Origin: Brevundimonas vesicularis | GTDB taxonomy: Bacteria; Pseudomonadota; Alphaproteobacteria; Caulobacterales; Caulobacteraceae | Length of the DNA: 64,000 nucleotides | Direction of reading: 5' to 3' | Assembly: GCF_027886425.1 (NCBI RefSeq) | Contig: NZ_CP115671.1 | Location: 124,001 to 188,000, forward strand | Shown: in pieces, positions 54,240-63,273 of the stretch | How positions within the stretch are numbered: the stretch's first letter is position 1 | Layout of the letters: each line of letters starts with the position of its first letter | The notes under the pieces: generated by a model | What the model was told of the DNA's origin: nothing | The model's database searches: none | The model's input: only the letters and a program-made list of their open reading frames with translations | Translations under genes and position numbers: made by a program

Positions 54240-55490
54240 TCAAGCCTTGGCGGCGACCGGCGCGTGATGGGCCCGGAACAGCCGTCCCCGCTCGGCGAAC
54301 AGCACCCAACCCAGGGCGATCAAACCAAAGACGGTGAAGCCGACCGACATCGGAATGGTCGTGCCGTTGAACTGTTGGCCCACCGCAAAGCCCAGCAGCG
54401 AGCCGATGATGGTGGAGACGAAGCCCTGGATCGAGGCGGCGGTGCCCGCGATCTTGCCCATCGTCTCCATCGCCATCGATCCGAAATTGCCCGCGATCAG
54501 GCCGAAACAGAACATGGTCAGGGTCTGCAGCACCGCAAAGGTCCAGATCGATTCATGACCGCTGATCGCCACCACCGCATGGATGGCCGCGATGCTGGTG
54601 AAGCCGATCAGGGCGGTGTGCGAAATCCTGCGCGAGCCCAGCTTGACCACCAGTCGCGCATTGACGATCGAGGCCACGGCGATGCCGCCCGCGATCAGGG
54701 CGAAGATGGCCGGGAACGCCGCCTCGGCGTGAAAGACGTCGGCGAAGATCTGCTGCGACGAGTTGATGAAGCCGAACAGGGCCCCGGTGATCGCCGTCAT
54801 GGCCAGGGTGTAGCCGACGGCCGTGCGGTCGGTCAGGGCGATCTTGTAAGCTGCGGTCAGACGCTTGACCTGGATCGGCAGGCGATCCTCGGGTTTCAGC
54901 GTCTCGGGCAGACGCAACGACGCCCAGACGATCAGGCCGACCCCGATCAGTCCCAGCCCGGCGAAGATCCAGCGCCACGGCCCGACCAGCATGATCATCT
55001 GACCCAGCGACGGCGCCAGGATCGGCACGCCCAGGAAGACCAGGAAGCTGAACGACATGACCCGCGCCATGGTGCGGCCCTCATAGCGATCGCGCACGAT
55101 GGAGACGGCCAGCACGCGGGTGCAGGCGCTGCCCAGCCCCTGGCCGATGCGGGCCATGATCAGCGTGTCGAAGGTGGGCGCCAGGGTCGCCAGCAGGCTG
55201 AACATCACATAGACGCCGACGCCGAACAGCAGGACAGGCTTTCGCCCGAACCGATCCGCCAATGGGCCGTAGAACAGCTGCGCCCCGCCGAAGCCCAGCA
55301 GATAGGCCGTCACCACCCATTGTCGGTCGTTGTCGGTCGCCACGTTCAGGTCGGCGCCGATGTGCGGCAGGGCCGGCAGCATGGAATCGATCGCCAGCGC
55401 ATTCAGCGCCATCATCAGGGCTATGAGGCAGACGAACTCGACGAAGCCGAGCTCCTTCTTGGCGGGCGCTGACGCAAGGGAAGAAGACAT
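54240..55490 (-). CDS. MFS multidrug exporter of the Bcr/CflA type
   Basis: A 416-residue transporter with 12 predicted transmembrane helices. Motif A, GPLADRFGRKPVLLFGVGVY, follows helix 2, and helix 1 starts VCLIALMMALNALAIDSMLP with the conserved acidic residue of the DHA1 family; helix 5 has FLGVPILAPSLGQMIM. This is the Bcr/CflA drug-export subfamily. The start is ATG 55490; a GTG at 55511 is possible. No regulator is adjacent, and substrates are unknown. Divergent from amn. Confidence 0.88.
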   Translation of the reverse strand: MSSSLASAPAKKELGFVEFVCLIALMMALNALAIDSMLPALPHIGADLNVATDNDRQWVVTAYLLGFGGAQLFYGPLADRFGRKPVLLFGVGVYVMFSLLATLAPTFDTLIMARIGQGLGSACTRVLAVSIVRDRYEGRTMARVMSFSFLVFLGVPILAPSLGQMIMLVGPWRWIFAGLGLIGVGLIVWASLRLPETLKPEDRLPIQVKRLTAAYKIALTDRTAVGYTLAMTAITGALFGFINSSQQIFADVFHAEAAFPAIFALIAGGIAVASIVNARLVVKLGSRRISHTALIGFTSIAAIHAVVAISGHESIWTFAVLQTLTMFCFGLIAGNFGSMAMETMGKIAGTAASIQGFVSTIIGSLLGFAVGQQFNGTTIPMSVGFTVFGLIALGWVLFAERGRLFRAHHAPVAAKA

Positions 55491-55618
55491 CCGGGCCAGA
55501 TGCGCCGTCACGCCCCGATCCGCAACCGCACGCCCGTCATAAATTGCTGCAATGCAGCGAAATCGGGTTTGAACGAGCGGCGCCTCGCCAAAGCCGCGAA
55601 GCTTCGCTAGAGGAAGTC

Positions 55619-57064
55619 ATGACAGAACAGATGACAGCACAGGCGGCGCTGGACCGCCTCGAAACCCTCTACACCCAATCCGTGACCAACCTTCGCGACG
55701 CCGTGCGGGATTTCGTCAATACCGGCGCGCGGCCCGATCCGGTCAAACGCGCCGAAGGGGTGTTCGCCTATCCCGAACTTCGCATCCGCTGGGACGGGGA
55801 TCGCCCCCAGGACCTGGAGCCGCGCGCCTACGCCCGGCTGTCGAGACAAGGCAGCTATTCGACCACGATCACGCGGCCCGACCTTTTCCGCCCCTATCTG
55901 ACCGAACAGCTGGGCCTGCTGGAGCAGGAATATAACGCGACTTTCGAGGTCGGGGTGTCGCGCCAGGAAATCCCGTTTCCCTATGTGACCGACGGACTGG
56001 AGGTCGCGCTGGACCGGTCGATGACGGCGGCTCTGGCGCGCTGGTTCCCGACCACGGACCTGGCCCACATCGGCGACGAGATCGCCGACGGCCTGTTCGA
56101 CATGGCGGGCGACTTTCCCCTGTCGCACTTCGACGGCCTGCGCACCGACTTTTCGCTGGCGCGGCTAAGGCACTACACCGGCACGCCGGTCGACGACGTG
56201 CAGTCCTATGTGCTGTTCACCAACTACAACCGCTATGTCGACGAGTTCGTGCGCTGGGCCATCGAACAGCTGAGGCGGCCCGACAGCCCCTATCAGACCC
56301 TGTCGTGCGCCGGCGGCGTGGTCATCACCAAGGACACGCCGAACCCGGAAGCGGCGATCAGCGACACGGCCTGGAAGAAGCACCAGATGCCGGCCTATCA
56401 CCTGACCGCGCCGGGCCATAAGGGCGTGACCCTGGTCAACATCGGCGTCGGCCCGTCCAACGCCAAGACGATCACGGATCACTTGGCCGTCACCCGTCCG
56501 CACGTCTGGCTGATGATCGGTCACTGCGGCGGCCTGCGCGCCAGCCAGACCATCGGCGACTATGTGCTGGCCCACGCCTATCTGCGCGACGATCACGTTC
56601 TGGACGCGGTGCTGCCGCCCGACATTCCAATCCCCTCGATCGCCGAGGTGCAGCGCGCCCTGTACGACGCCACCAAGTCGGTCAGCGGCATGCCCGGCGA
56701 CGAGGTCAAGCTGCGCCTGCGCACCGGCACCGTCGTCACCACCGACGACCGGAACTGGGAGCTGCGCTATTCCAAGTCGGCCCTGCGCTTCAACCAGTCC
56801 AGAGCCGTCGCCATCGATATGGAAAGCGCCACCATCGCGGCCCAGGGCTATCGCTTCCGCGTCCCTTACGGGACGCTGCTTTGCGTGTCGGACAAGCCGC
56901 TGCACGGCGAGATCAAACTGCCGGGTCAGGCCAACCGCTTCTACGAAGGCTCGATCTCCGAACACCTGCAGATCGGCATCCAGGCGGTCGACCTGATGCG
57001 CAGCGAAGGCTCCAAGCTGCACTCGCGCAAGCTACGCGCCTTCGACGAGCCGCCGTTCCGGTAG
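55619..57064 (+). CDS. amn: AMP nucleosidase
   Basis: A 481-residue enzyme that hydrolyses AMP to adenine and ribose-5-phosphate, balancing adenylate pools. The family N-terminal regulatory domain comes first (LETLYTQSVTNLRDAVRDF, QGSYSTTITRPDLFRPYLTE), then the nucleoside phosphorylase-like catalytic domain with NIGVGPSNAKTITDHLAVTR, MIGHCGGLRASQTIGDYVLA and AVAIDMESATIAAQGYRFR, which contains the catalytic Asp and the Met-Glu-Ser ribose contacts. AGGAAG precedes ATG 55619. Length is right for Amn. Confidence 0.93.
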   Translation: MTEQMTAQAALDRLETLYTQSVTNLRDAVRDFVNTGARPDPVKRAEGVFAYPELRIRWDGDRPQDLEPRAYARLSRQGSYSTTITRPDLFRPYLTEQLGLLEQEYNATFEVGVSRQEIPFPYVTDGLEVALDRSMTAALARWFPTTDLAHIGDEIADGLFDMAGDFPLSHFDGLRTDFSLARLRHYTGTPVDDVQSYVLFTNYNRYVDEFVRWAIEQLRRPDSPYQTLSCAGGVVITKDTPNPEAAISDTAWKKHQMPAYHLTAPGHKGVTLVNIGVGPSNAKTITDHLAVTRPHVWLMIGHCGGLRASQTIGDYVLAHAYLRDDHVLDAVLPPDIPIPSIAEVQRALYDATKSVSGMPGDEVKLRLRTGTVVTTDDRNWELRYSKSALRFNQSRAVAIDMESATIAAQGYRFRVPYGTLLCVSDKPLHGEIKLPGQANRFYEGSISEHLQIGIQAVDLMRSEGSKLHSRKLRAFDEPPFR

Positions 57065-57072
57065 GCGAGAAA

Positions 57073-57226
57073 GTCTCCTCCCCACAGCGTGGGGAGGGGG
57101 ACCGCGCGAAGCGGGGTGGAGGGGCTCTTGACGTCACACCGGCGCTGCGATGCAGCAAGAAACCCCTCCGTCTCTCCGCTATGCTTCGAGCCACCTCCCC
57201 ATGAAATGGGGAGGAGACAGGCTCAG
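57073..57226. repeat. Palindromic intergenic repeat, second copy (reverse orientation)
   Basis: About 150 bases between amn and the metallophosphoesterase gene with CTCCTCCCCAC/GTGGGGAGG (57076-57100), then GGACCGCGCGAAGCGGGGTG and GGAGGGGCTC, and at the right ACCCCTCCGTC then CCACCTCCCCAT/ATGGGGAGGAG. Compared with 43555-43695 the parts run in the opposite order and orientation. It may also serve as a terminator between the convergent genes. Confidence 0.82.
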
Positions 57227-58074
57227 ACTGCGGCCTTTTCCAGCGCGCCGGGCTCGACCGGGCTGGGCGCGGTGGTGGCCTTGCGGGTGTCCTGACGGCG
57301 CGGCAGTCGCCACACCTGATGCGAGCGATAGCTCGATCCATCCCAGGCCAGGGCCGTGACGGTGATGGTCTTGGCGTCCCAGTCGATCTGGTTGAAGCCG
57401 GGCGGCGCGCCGCGCTCGCGGTGCGACAGCGTCCCGCATCCGACGGCGTAGGAGCAACGATCCGCCAGCGGGATCGGCATGGCGAACGGCACATGGACGT
57501 GGCCGGTCATGATCAGATCGACGCCTGCCTCGGCGAAGATCAGGGCCGCCTCGTCGCCGCGCTTGACGTCCCCGGTCATCGGCGTGCCGACCATCTCGAT
57601 CAGCGGATGGTGGCAGGCCAGGATCCGCAGCGCGCCGATCGGCGCCTGACGCAGGGCCTCGGCCGCACGCCGCGTCTGATCCAGATCGATGACGCCCTTC
57701 GACCAGTTGGGCCGCGCCTGCCAGCCGCGCGCGGTGACGACGCCGCGCACCATAACCGCATCGCTGCAGAACTGCCCGTCGTGGGCCGGAAAGCCGGTCG
57801 CCGTCTCGAACGCGCGCCAAGGATGGAAGACCCGCGCAATGGCGTCCCAATAGGGCACGTCATGATTGCCGACGATGACGAAGCGTGGCTCTGGCATGGC
57901 CCGCATCCATTCGCCCGCGGCCGTGAACTCGTCGGGGAACCCCTTCTGGGTAATGTCGCCGGTGATCAGCACCAGATCGTTCGGCGTGGCGTGGGCGTAT
58001 TCCAGAGCGGCGGCGCAGGCGCGTTTGTGCTCGCAGCCGAAATGGACGTCGGAGAACTGAAGAACGCGTCCCAC
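57223..58074 (-). CDS. Metallophosphoesterase (calcineurin-like)
   Basis: A 283-residue phosphoesterase with the binuclear metal motifs LQFSDVHFG at the N-terminus, LVLITGDIT, FVIVGNHDVPYWD, HHPLIE and a closing MTGHVHVPF. This set is the calcineurin-like/cpdA-type family; cyclic-nucleotide or other phosphoester substrates are possible and not shown. The start codon is GTG at 58074, sharing one base with the TAG stop of the upstream lipid kinase gene (TAGTG), so the two are coupled. Confidence 0.88.
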   Translation of the reverse strand: MGRVLQFSDVHFGCEHKRACAAALEYAHATPNDLVLITGDITQKGFPDEFTAAGEWMRAMPEPRFVIVGNHDVPYWDAIARVFHPWRAFETATGFPAHDGQFCSDAVMVRGVVTARGWQARPNWSKGVIDLDQTRRAAEALRQAPIGALRILACHHPLIEMVGTPMTGDVKRGDEAALIFAEAGVDLIMTGHVHVPFAMPIPLADRCSYAVGCGTLSHRERGAPPGFNQIDWDAKTITVTALAWDGSSYRSHQVWRLPRRQDTRKATTAPSPVEPGALEKAAV

Positions 58075-59009
58075 TAGATGCTGTCCTCGGCTGAGGGTGG
58101 CTTGGGCGCCAGAGCCTTGAAGGCCTTGGGCACGAAGCGGATCACGGCCTCGGGCTTGAGCAGCAGCGGCTCGCCGTCGATCACGGCCGGAATTTTCGAG
58201 CGGGCGCGCACCTCGATCCGTTTCGCCGGACGGGTCGAGACGGCCGGATCTTGGCGCCAATCGCTGAACAAGGCTGTCGCAGCCAGGCGGAAGGCCTGGG
58301 TTGTGTCGCTGGGGTCCATGGCGGCGGCCTCCAGTCCGATGGGATCCTCCATCGCCTTGGAGATCATCGGGCTGATCAGCACCAGAGCCTCGGTGCGGCG
58401 TTTCTCGCCGCCATCGAGGGTGAAGCGCAGACGGCCGGAGAAGGCGCGTTTCAGGGCGCGACGACCATATTGCCAGGCCAGCTTGATCTTGCCGGTCCGC
58501 ATCGCCTCGCGCGCCGGGGCCCACAGCGCCGGCGATCCCAGAATGGCGGCGCAATAGAAGTATTCGCCCTGAACCTCGCCGCCCGATACGGCCTGAGGCT
58601 CGCCCTCCTCCAGCGCCCGCTTCAGCGCCAGCTTCCAGTCGGCGGTGCCATAAAGCGCCTTGGGCAGCATGTTCATCGTGCCGCCCGGCAGGGGCGCGAT
58701 CATCGGACCGTCCGGCTTGGCCTTCGACGCCACCGAGCGCGCCGTGCCGTCGCCGGCCAGAACGAAGATCACGTCCGGCTTGGCGGCGAAGGCGTCGGCG
58801 ATGATCTGGTCGAAGTTGCCCCCTTCAAACGACACGACCTCGGCCTTGAGATCATACTGCCCCAACAGGACTTCGGCCTCGCCGGCGGCGCGTGGCCCCA
58901 CGCTTCCGGACAGCGGATTGACCAGCATCACAGCGTGCCGGATCTGGGCATGGGGCGTCAACGCAGTTTTGTCGTCGGCATCGGAGCGGGGGTGGGCGAC
59001 ATCGGTCAT
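58074..59009 (-). CDS. Diacylglycerol/lipid kinase family protein
   Basis: A 311-residue DAGK-catalytic-domain protein. Residues about 27-140 include VMLVNPLSGSVGPRA, FVLAGDGTARSVAS and APLPGGTMNMLPKALYG: the nucleotide-binding GGDGT motif reads AGDGT and the next glycine-rich loop is PGGTMN. The C-terminal beta-sandwich domain has VIDGEPLLLKPEAVIRFVP. Members phosphorylate diacylglycerol, sphingoid or related lipids; substrate unknown. The ATG at 59009 is preferred over 59048. Coupled to the phosphoesterase. Confidence 0.88.
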   Translation of the reverse strand: MTDVAHPRSDADDKTALTPHAQIRHAVMLVNPLSGSVGPRAAGEAEVLLGQYDLKAEVVSFEGGNFDQIIADAFAAKPDVIFVLAGDGTARSVASKAKPDGPMIAPLPGGTMNMLPKALYGTADWKLALKRALEEGEPQAVSGGEVQGEYFYCAAILGSPALWAPAREAMRTGKIKLAWQYGRRALKRAFSGRLRFTLDGGEKRRTEALVLISPMISKAMEDPIGLEAAAMDPSDTTQAFRLAATALFSDWRQDPAVSTRPAKRIEVRARSKIPAVIDGEPLLLKPEAVIRFVPKAFKALAPKPPSAEDSI

Positions 59010-59083
59010 GGCGGCCGAACGCCCCGCAGGCGCCGTCGTTCCGCCCAAGCGTCACCATAGTTGCGGATGCAGTCTGCCGACGC

Positions 59084-59108
59084 GGAACCTATGCCGCGAG
59101 GACACGTT
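59084..59108 (+). promoter_or_regulatory. Sigma-EcfG promoter of the glycine-zipper gene
   Basis: GGAAC (59084-59088), 16 bases, CGTT (59105-59108) and a following T on the plus strand. It lies 43 bases upstream of the ATG at 59152 and is intergenic, so it is a good candidate for a GSR-regulated gene far from the phyR locus. Confidence 0.82.
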
Positions 59109-59151
59109 TGCTGCCCACAGGGGCCAACACCCAGGGACAAAGGAATTCATC

Positions 59152-59502
59152 ATGAAAAAGGCGATTATCGCGATTGCCGGCGCCGGCCTGCTGGCTTCGG
59201 CCTGCGCCAGCGACCCATATGGCTATAACAACGGCTCGAACGAAACCGTCCGCCAAGGCGCCATCGGCGCCGGCCTGGGCGCCGTCGCTGGCGCCATCAT
59301 CGGCAACAACGTCGGCGGCGGCAACGCTGCGACCGGCGCCCTGATCGGCGGCGCCCTGGGCGGCACGGCCGGCGCCATCCGCGGCTCCAACCAGGACCGC
59401 AACAACCAGCAGCGCTACCGCGACAATCAAGGCCGCTACTACTACTGCTACGATAATCGCCAGGACGAGTGCTACTGGGACAACGGTCAGCGCCGTTATT
59501 GA
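59152..59502 (+). CDS. Glycine-zipper lipoprotein-like small envelope protein, likely stress-induced
   Basis: A 116-residue exported protein: signal peptide MKKAIIAIAGAGLLASAC with a lipobox-like ASAC at Cys18, a glycine-zipper segment at about 37-84 (GAIGAGLGAVAGAIIGNNVG, ATGALIGGALGGTAGAIRG), and a polar Asn/Gln/Tyr/Arg tail with a Cys pair (YYYCYDNRQDECYWD). The arrangement is like 17-kDa surface-antigen/OsmB-type lipoproteins that respond to osmotic or envelope stress. A sigma-EcfG promoter upstream fits that. Two hairpins follow the stop (59516-59543 and 59552-59587). Function unknown. Confidence 0.84.
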   Translation: MKKAIIAIAGAGLLASACASDPYGYNNGSNETVRQGAIGAGLGAVAGAIIGNNVGGGNAATGALIGGALGGTAGAIRGSNQDRNNQQRYRDNQGRYYYCYDNRQDECYWDNGQRRY

Positions 59503-59515
59503 TCAGTGATCAAAT

Positions 59516-59587
59516 GCCGGTCGCGAAGGTCCGCGACCGGCGCTAGGTTAAAGAGGCGGCCTGTCGGACGACGGGCCGCCTCTTTTG
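59516..59587 (+). terminator. Double hairpin terminator after the glycine-zipper gene
   Basis: GCCGGTCGCG (59518-59527) pairs with CGCGACCGGC (59532-59541); then GAGGCGGCC (from 59553) pairs with GGGCCGCCTC (59573-59582), followed by TTTTG. The second stem is the likely rho-independent terminator. Coordinates cover both stems. Confidence 0.85.
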
Positions 59588-59621
59588 CGTAATGGGCCGG
59601 CCGAGCCGGAGGAGGGCTGAG

Positions 59622-60062
59622 ATGAAGCGATTGATGGGTCTGGCTGTGGCGGCCGTGGGTGTGCTGGCGGCGTGCGCGCCGATGCCCAAGCGCGAGGCGC
59701 TGGTGGTGGGCGAATCGCTGTGCGCGCCGGGGCGTTTCGATATCTATTTCCTGGAGAATCAGGCGCGGCTGACCGAGCCGGCGGCGATGGTGCTGAAGGC
59801 GGCGGCCACGAAGGCCAAGGATTGCGACGTGCGCAAGGTGCGCGTGGTTGGCCTGGCCGACGCCACGGGAACGCCCGAAGCCAATCTGAACCTGTCGCAG
59901 CGGCGCGCGCAGACGGTGGTCGCGGCGCTGACCCAGGCGGGCATGCCCGCGCCGATCTTCGAGCTGAACGCCGCAGGCGATGCGGGCGCCACAACCGCAG
60001 CCGGCAATGACGAACCGCTGCGGCGCCGTGCGGAAGTGATCTACGAGGCCTATCCGCGCTGA
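59622..60062 (+). CDS. OmpA-family small lipoprotein
   Basis: A 146-residue lipoprotein: signal peptide MKRLMGLAVAAVGVLAAC with the lipidated Cys near residue 18, then an OmpA/MotB-like C-terminal domain. That domain shows FDIYFLENQARLTEPAAMVL near residue 38, VVGLADATGTPEANLNLSQR and RAQTVVAALTQ, which form a peptidoglycan-associating beta-alpha fold; the usual conserved Asp and Arg positions are partly present. GGAGG precedes ATG 59622. Role in cell-envelope anchoring is inferred. Confidence 0.83.
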   Translation: MKRLMGLAVAAVGVLAACAPMPKREALVVGESLCAPGRFDIYFLENQARLTEPAAMVLKAAATKAKDCDVRKVRVVGLADATGTPEANLNLSQRRAQTVVAALTQAGMPAPIFELNAAGDAGATTAAGNDEPLRRRAEVIYEAYPR

Positions 60063-60147
60063 TCGACGCGGGAGCGGGCGCAGCGATGGCGCGGGGACGC
60101 GTGACGCATTAGGTTGCGGCGCTCCCCTCGCCTGCCGGAACACGCGT

Positions 60148-62322
60148 TTGCGCCTCTTCGCTCTTCTCCTCGGCCTTCTGTTTAGTTTGACGGGCGTTTC
60201 GGCGACCGTCGCCCAGCCGGTGCAGAGCCAACCCACGGGCGTCGTCGCGTTCGGACCGCAGCGGACCGAGCGGATCGAGGCCGAACTGGTCCCGATGTCG
60301 CAATGGGTCGCGCCCGGTTCGACGACCGTGGTGGCGGTGCGCCAGAAGATCGCGCCCGGCTGGCACACCTATTGGCGCAATCCCGGCGACAGCGGCGGTG
60401 CGACCAGCCTGATCTGGACCCTGCCCGCCGGGGTGACCGCCGATCCGATCCTGTGGCCCCTGCCCAGCCGCCAGCGGCTGATGGGTCTGATGAACTATGG
60501 CTATTCGGGCGCGGTGCTCTTGCCCGTGCCGATCCATGTGCCGCCGACGGCGCGGCCTGGCGAAGTGCTGACCCTGACGACGGATGTGCTGTTCCTGGTG
60601 TGCAGCGATCAGATGTGCGTGCCCGAGCCGATGACCTTGTCACTGGCCCTGCCGGTGCGCGAGGGCGCAGCGCCCTTGGCCAAACCCTGGGGCGAGGAGA
60701 TCGAGCGGCTGGTCGAAACCGCGCCGCGCCCGGCCGGTATCGAGGCGCGCGTCACGCGTCAGGGCGGCCAACTGATCCTGACAGCGACCGGCGGGCCCCT
60801 ATCTGGTGACCAGGCGGGGGCCGACATCGTCCGAGTCTACTTCTATCCTTTCGACGGCGGGCGGATCGACCATGCGGCGGCCCAGTCGGGCCAGCGGGGT
60901 CCGAACGGCCTGACACTGACGCTGAGGGCCGGCAAGGATGCCACGCAGACGGCGCTGACCGGCGTCCTGGCGACCGACAAGGGCGCGTGGGAGATCACGG
61001 CGGAGCCGGGCGCGCCTCTGGCGGGCGCCCAAGGCGGCGCGGCGCTGAAGCCGCTGGACGAGACCACGCCCACGCCGGCGAAGACCGGCGCTCTGGTCTT
61101 CCTTCAGGCGCTGGGTCTGGCGCTGTTGGGCGGGCTGGTGCTGAACCTGATGCCGTGCGTCTTCCCGGTTCTGGCGATGAAGGCGGCGTCGCTGTCGGCG
61201 GCGGCGCATGATCCGGCGCGGGCGCGGCGCGACGGCCTGGCCTTCACCGCCGGGGTGCTGCTCAGCTTCCTGGTTCTGGCCGGCGTCCTGCTGGCGCTGA
61301 GGGCGGCGGGTCAGGCGATCGGCTGGGGGTTCCAGCTTCAGTCGCCGGGCGTGGTCGCGGCTCTGGCCCTGGTCATGCTGCTGGTTGGGCTGAACCTGTC
61401 GGGCGTTTTCCATGTGGGCGCCGGATTGCAGAACGCGGGGTCCGGCCCCCTGTCGCGCCTGCCCGGCTCGGCGGGCGCCTTCTTCACCGGCGTTCTGGCC
61501 GTGGTCGTTGCGGCGCCCTGCACCGCGCCCTTCATGGCCGCAGCGCTCGGGGCGGCCCTGGTCCTGTCCTGGCCGATGGCGCTAGCCGTGTTCTTGATGC
61601 TGGGGCTGGGTCTGGCCCTACCCTATCTGGCGATCAGCCTGTCGCCCGGCCTGCTGGCGCGCCTGCCGCGACCGGGCGTCTGGATGGAGCGGCTGAAGGG
61701 TGTGCTGGCCTTTCCCATGTACGGGGCGGCGCTGTGGCTGCTGTGGGTGTTCACGCGACAGGGCGGCGTCGAGGCCATGGGCCTGCTGCTGACGGCGGCG
61801 CTGCTGCTGGCCCTGGCGGCCTGGTTGACGGGTCTGGCGCAAGCGGCGCGCCAGCGTGATGAACGGCCGATCCTGACCACGATCTGCGCGATCGTCGTCG
61901 GCGTTCTGGCGCTGGGCCTGGCAGGCGTTGCGGCGGGTGCGGCGCGGAGTGCGGACGCCGCGCCGCAAGGCGACAGCGGCCCGCTGGCGGCCCAGCCCTG
62001 GTCGGCGGCGGCGGTGAATGCAGCGACCGCGTCGGGACGCCCCGTGCTGGTCAATCTGACCGCCGACTGGTGCGTGACGTGCAAGATCAACGAACGCGCG
62101 GCCCTGTCTTCGCCCCGTGTCGCCAAGGCGATGCGCGAGGCGAACGCCGCCTATCTGGTCGGCGACTGGACCCGGCGCGACGACGCCATCACCCGCGAGC
62201 TTCAGGCGCATGGGCGTTCGGGCGTGCCGCTGTATCTGCTGTATCGACCGGGCCGGGCCGAGCCGGAAATCCTGCCGCAGCTGTTGACCGAGGGGCTGGT
62301 CGTGGATGCGCTGAAGGATTGA
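60148..62322 (+). CDS. DsbD/ScsB-like protein-disulfide reductase
   Basis: A 724-residue membrane protein that carries reducing power from cytoplasmic thioredoxin to the periplasm. The N-terminal periplasmic domain (about 25-270) has IAPGWHTYWRNPGDSGGATS and a Cys pair in LVCSDQMCVP. The central eight-helix channel has its redox cysteines in LNLMPCVFPVLAMKA and VVAAPCTAPFMAAALG. The C-terminal thioredoxin domain has LTADWCVTCKINERAAL. The start appears to be TTG at 60148, since it places the signal peptide MRLFALLLGLLFSL directly at the N-terminus. Confidence 0.88.
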   Translation: MRLFALLLGLLFSLTGVSATVAQPVQSQPTGVVAFGPQRTERIEAELVPMSQWVAPGSTTVVAVRQKIAPGWHTYWRNPGDSGGATSLIWTLPAGVTADPILWPLPSRQRLMGLMNYGYSGAVLLPVPIHVPPTARPGEVLTLTTDVLFLVCSDQMCVPEPMTLSLALPVREGAAPLAKPWGEEIERLVETAPRPAGIEARVTRQGGQLILTATGGPLSGDQAGADIVRVYFYPFDGGRIDHAAAQSGQRGPNGLTLTLRAGKDATQTALTGVLATDKGAWEITAEPGAPLAGAQGGAALKPLDETTPTPAKTGALVFLQALGLALLGGLVLNLMPCVFPVLAMKAASLSAAAHDPARARRDGLAFTAGVLLSFLVLAGVLLALRAAGQAIGWGFQLQSPGVVAALALVMLLVGLNLSGVFHVGAGLQNAGSGPLSRLPGSAGAFFTGVLAVVVAAPCTAPFMAAALGAALVLSWPMALAVFLMLGLGLALPYLAISLSPGLLARLPRPGVWMERLKGVLAFPMYGAALWLLWVFTRQGGVEAMGLLLTAALLLALAAWLTGLAQAARQRDERPILTTICAIVVGVLALGLAGVAAGAARSADAAPQGDSGPLAAQPWSAAAVNAATASGRPVLVNLTADWCVTCKINERAALSSPRVAKAMREANAAYLVGDWTRRDDAITRELQAHGRSGVPLYLLYRPGRAEPEILPQLLTEGLVVDALKD

Positions 62323-62325
62323 GCG

Positions 62326-63225
62326 TCAGCTCAGGAACCGCTGCACCGCCGCCAAGAACCGCTGCGGCTGCTGCATCATCACCTGATGTTCGGCGCCTTC
62401 GATCCGCTCGAACCGGGCCGTGCGTGGCAAGCCTTCGAAGCCGTAGCGATACAGCCCCTCCAGCCGGTTGCGCGGCGCATCGGGATCGCGGGTCCAGCCA
62501 TAGACGACGGTGACCGGGGCGGTGATCTCCGAAAGGCGGGGGCGCAGATCGACGGTTAAGGCTTCATACAGACCCTGGGCCAGGACGCGCCGGTCGCCGC
62601 CCTGAAGCCCCAGCCCCTCGAACACCATGTCGCCGGCCAGACCCATGTCCACGCCAAAGGCCGCGACCTGGGACTTCAGCGCCTGATCGCCGAACAGGAG
62701 CAGGGCCTGATAGCCCAGCCGGGCCAGGGGCTCGACCTGATCCGATGTGGTGCGGGCGTCGATCAGCGACGGGAAGAAGGGCGATGAATCGACCACCATG
62801 ACGCGCCCGATCCGGTCGCCCATGTCGGCGGCGACGCGCAGGGCGATCTGGCCGCCCAGCGAATGGCCGATCACGGCGGGCCGGTCGATGCGCTGCTCGC
62901 GGATGTAGCGTTCGATCTCGCTGGCGGCAGGGCCGGCCAGACCGCCGCTGACATTGTCGCCGATCTGGGTCTCGCCGAAGCCGCGCAGGGTGACCAGATG
63001 CACCCGGTAGCGGTTATCGAGCCGATCCGCCGTCGAGCGCCAGGCCGAGCCGGTCGAACCCAGGCCGGGGATGAAGATGATGTCCGGCCCCCGCCCGCGC
63101 GTCTCGACGATGATGCGGCTGGAGCTGAACGCCGGAGCGGCCTGTAACTGCACCTTGGCCTGGACGGCGACCGGGGCGAGGACGAACAGGGTCGCAAGAA
63201 GCGAGGCGAAAAGGCGGATCATCAT
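62326..63225 (-). CDS. Secreted alpha/beta hydrolase
   Basis: A 299-residue hydrolase with a signal peptide (MMIRLFASLLATLFVLAPVA, cleavage near VQA). The oxyanion loop is FIPGLGSTGSAWRST near residue 53, the nucleophile elbow VIGHSLGGQIALR near residue 118 with catalytic Ser, and a C-terminal His in IEGAEHQVMMQQP. A second ATG one codon later is equally possible. The mature protein is periplasmic. Esterase or lactonase activity is possible; substrate is unknown. Four bases separate its stop from the DsbD-like gene. Confidence 0.87.
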   Translation of the reverse strand: MMIRLFASLLATLFVLAPVAVQAKVQLQAAPAFSSSRIIVETRGRGPDIIFIPGLGSTGSAWRSTADRLDNRYRVHLVTLRGFGETQIGDNVSGGLAGPAASEIERYIREQRIDRPAVIGHSLGGQIALRVAADMGDRIGRVMVVDSSPFFPSLIDARTTSDQVEPLARLGYQALLLFGDQALKSQVAAFGVDMGLAGDMVFEGLGLQGGDRRVLAQGLYEALTVDLRPRLSEITAPVTVVYGWTRDPDAPRNRLEGLYRYGFEGLPRTARFERIEGAEHQVMMQQPQRFLAAVQRFLS

Positions 63226-63273
63226 CCGCCCCTAACGCCCGATCACGGCGATCGGTTGACGCGTGCGTGCGAC

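Noticed and set aside
60062..60147. GGAAC followed by CGTTT upstream of the DsbD-like gene
   Set aside because: Spacing is 3 bases instead of 16, so it is not a sigma-EcfG promoter.
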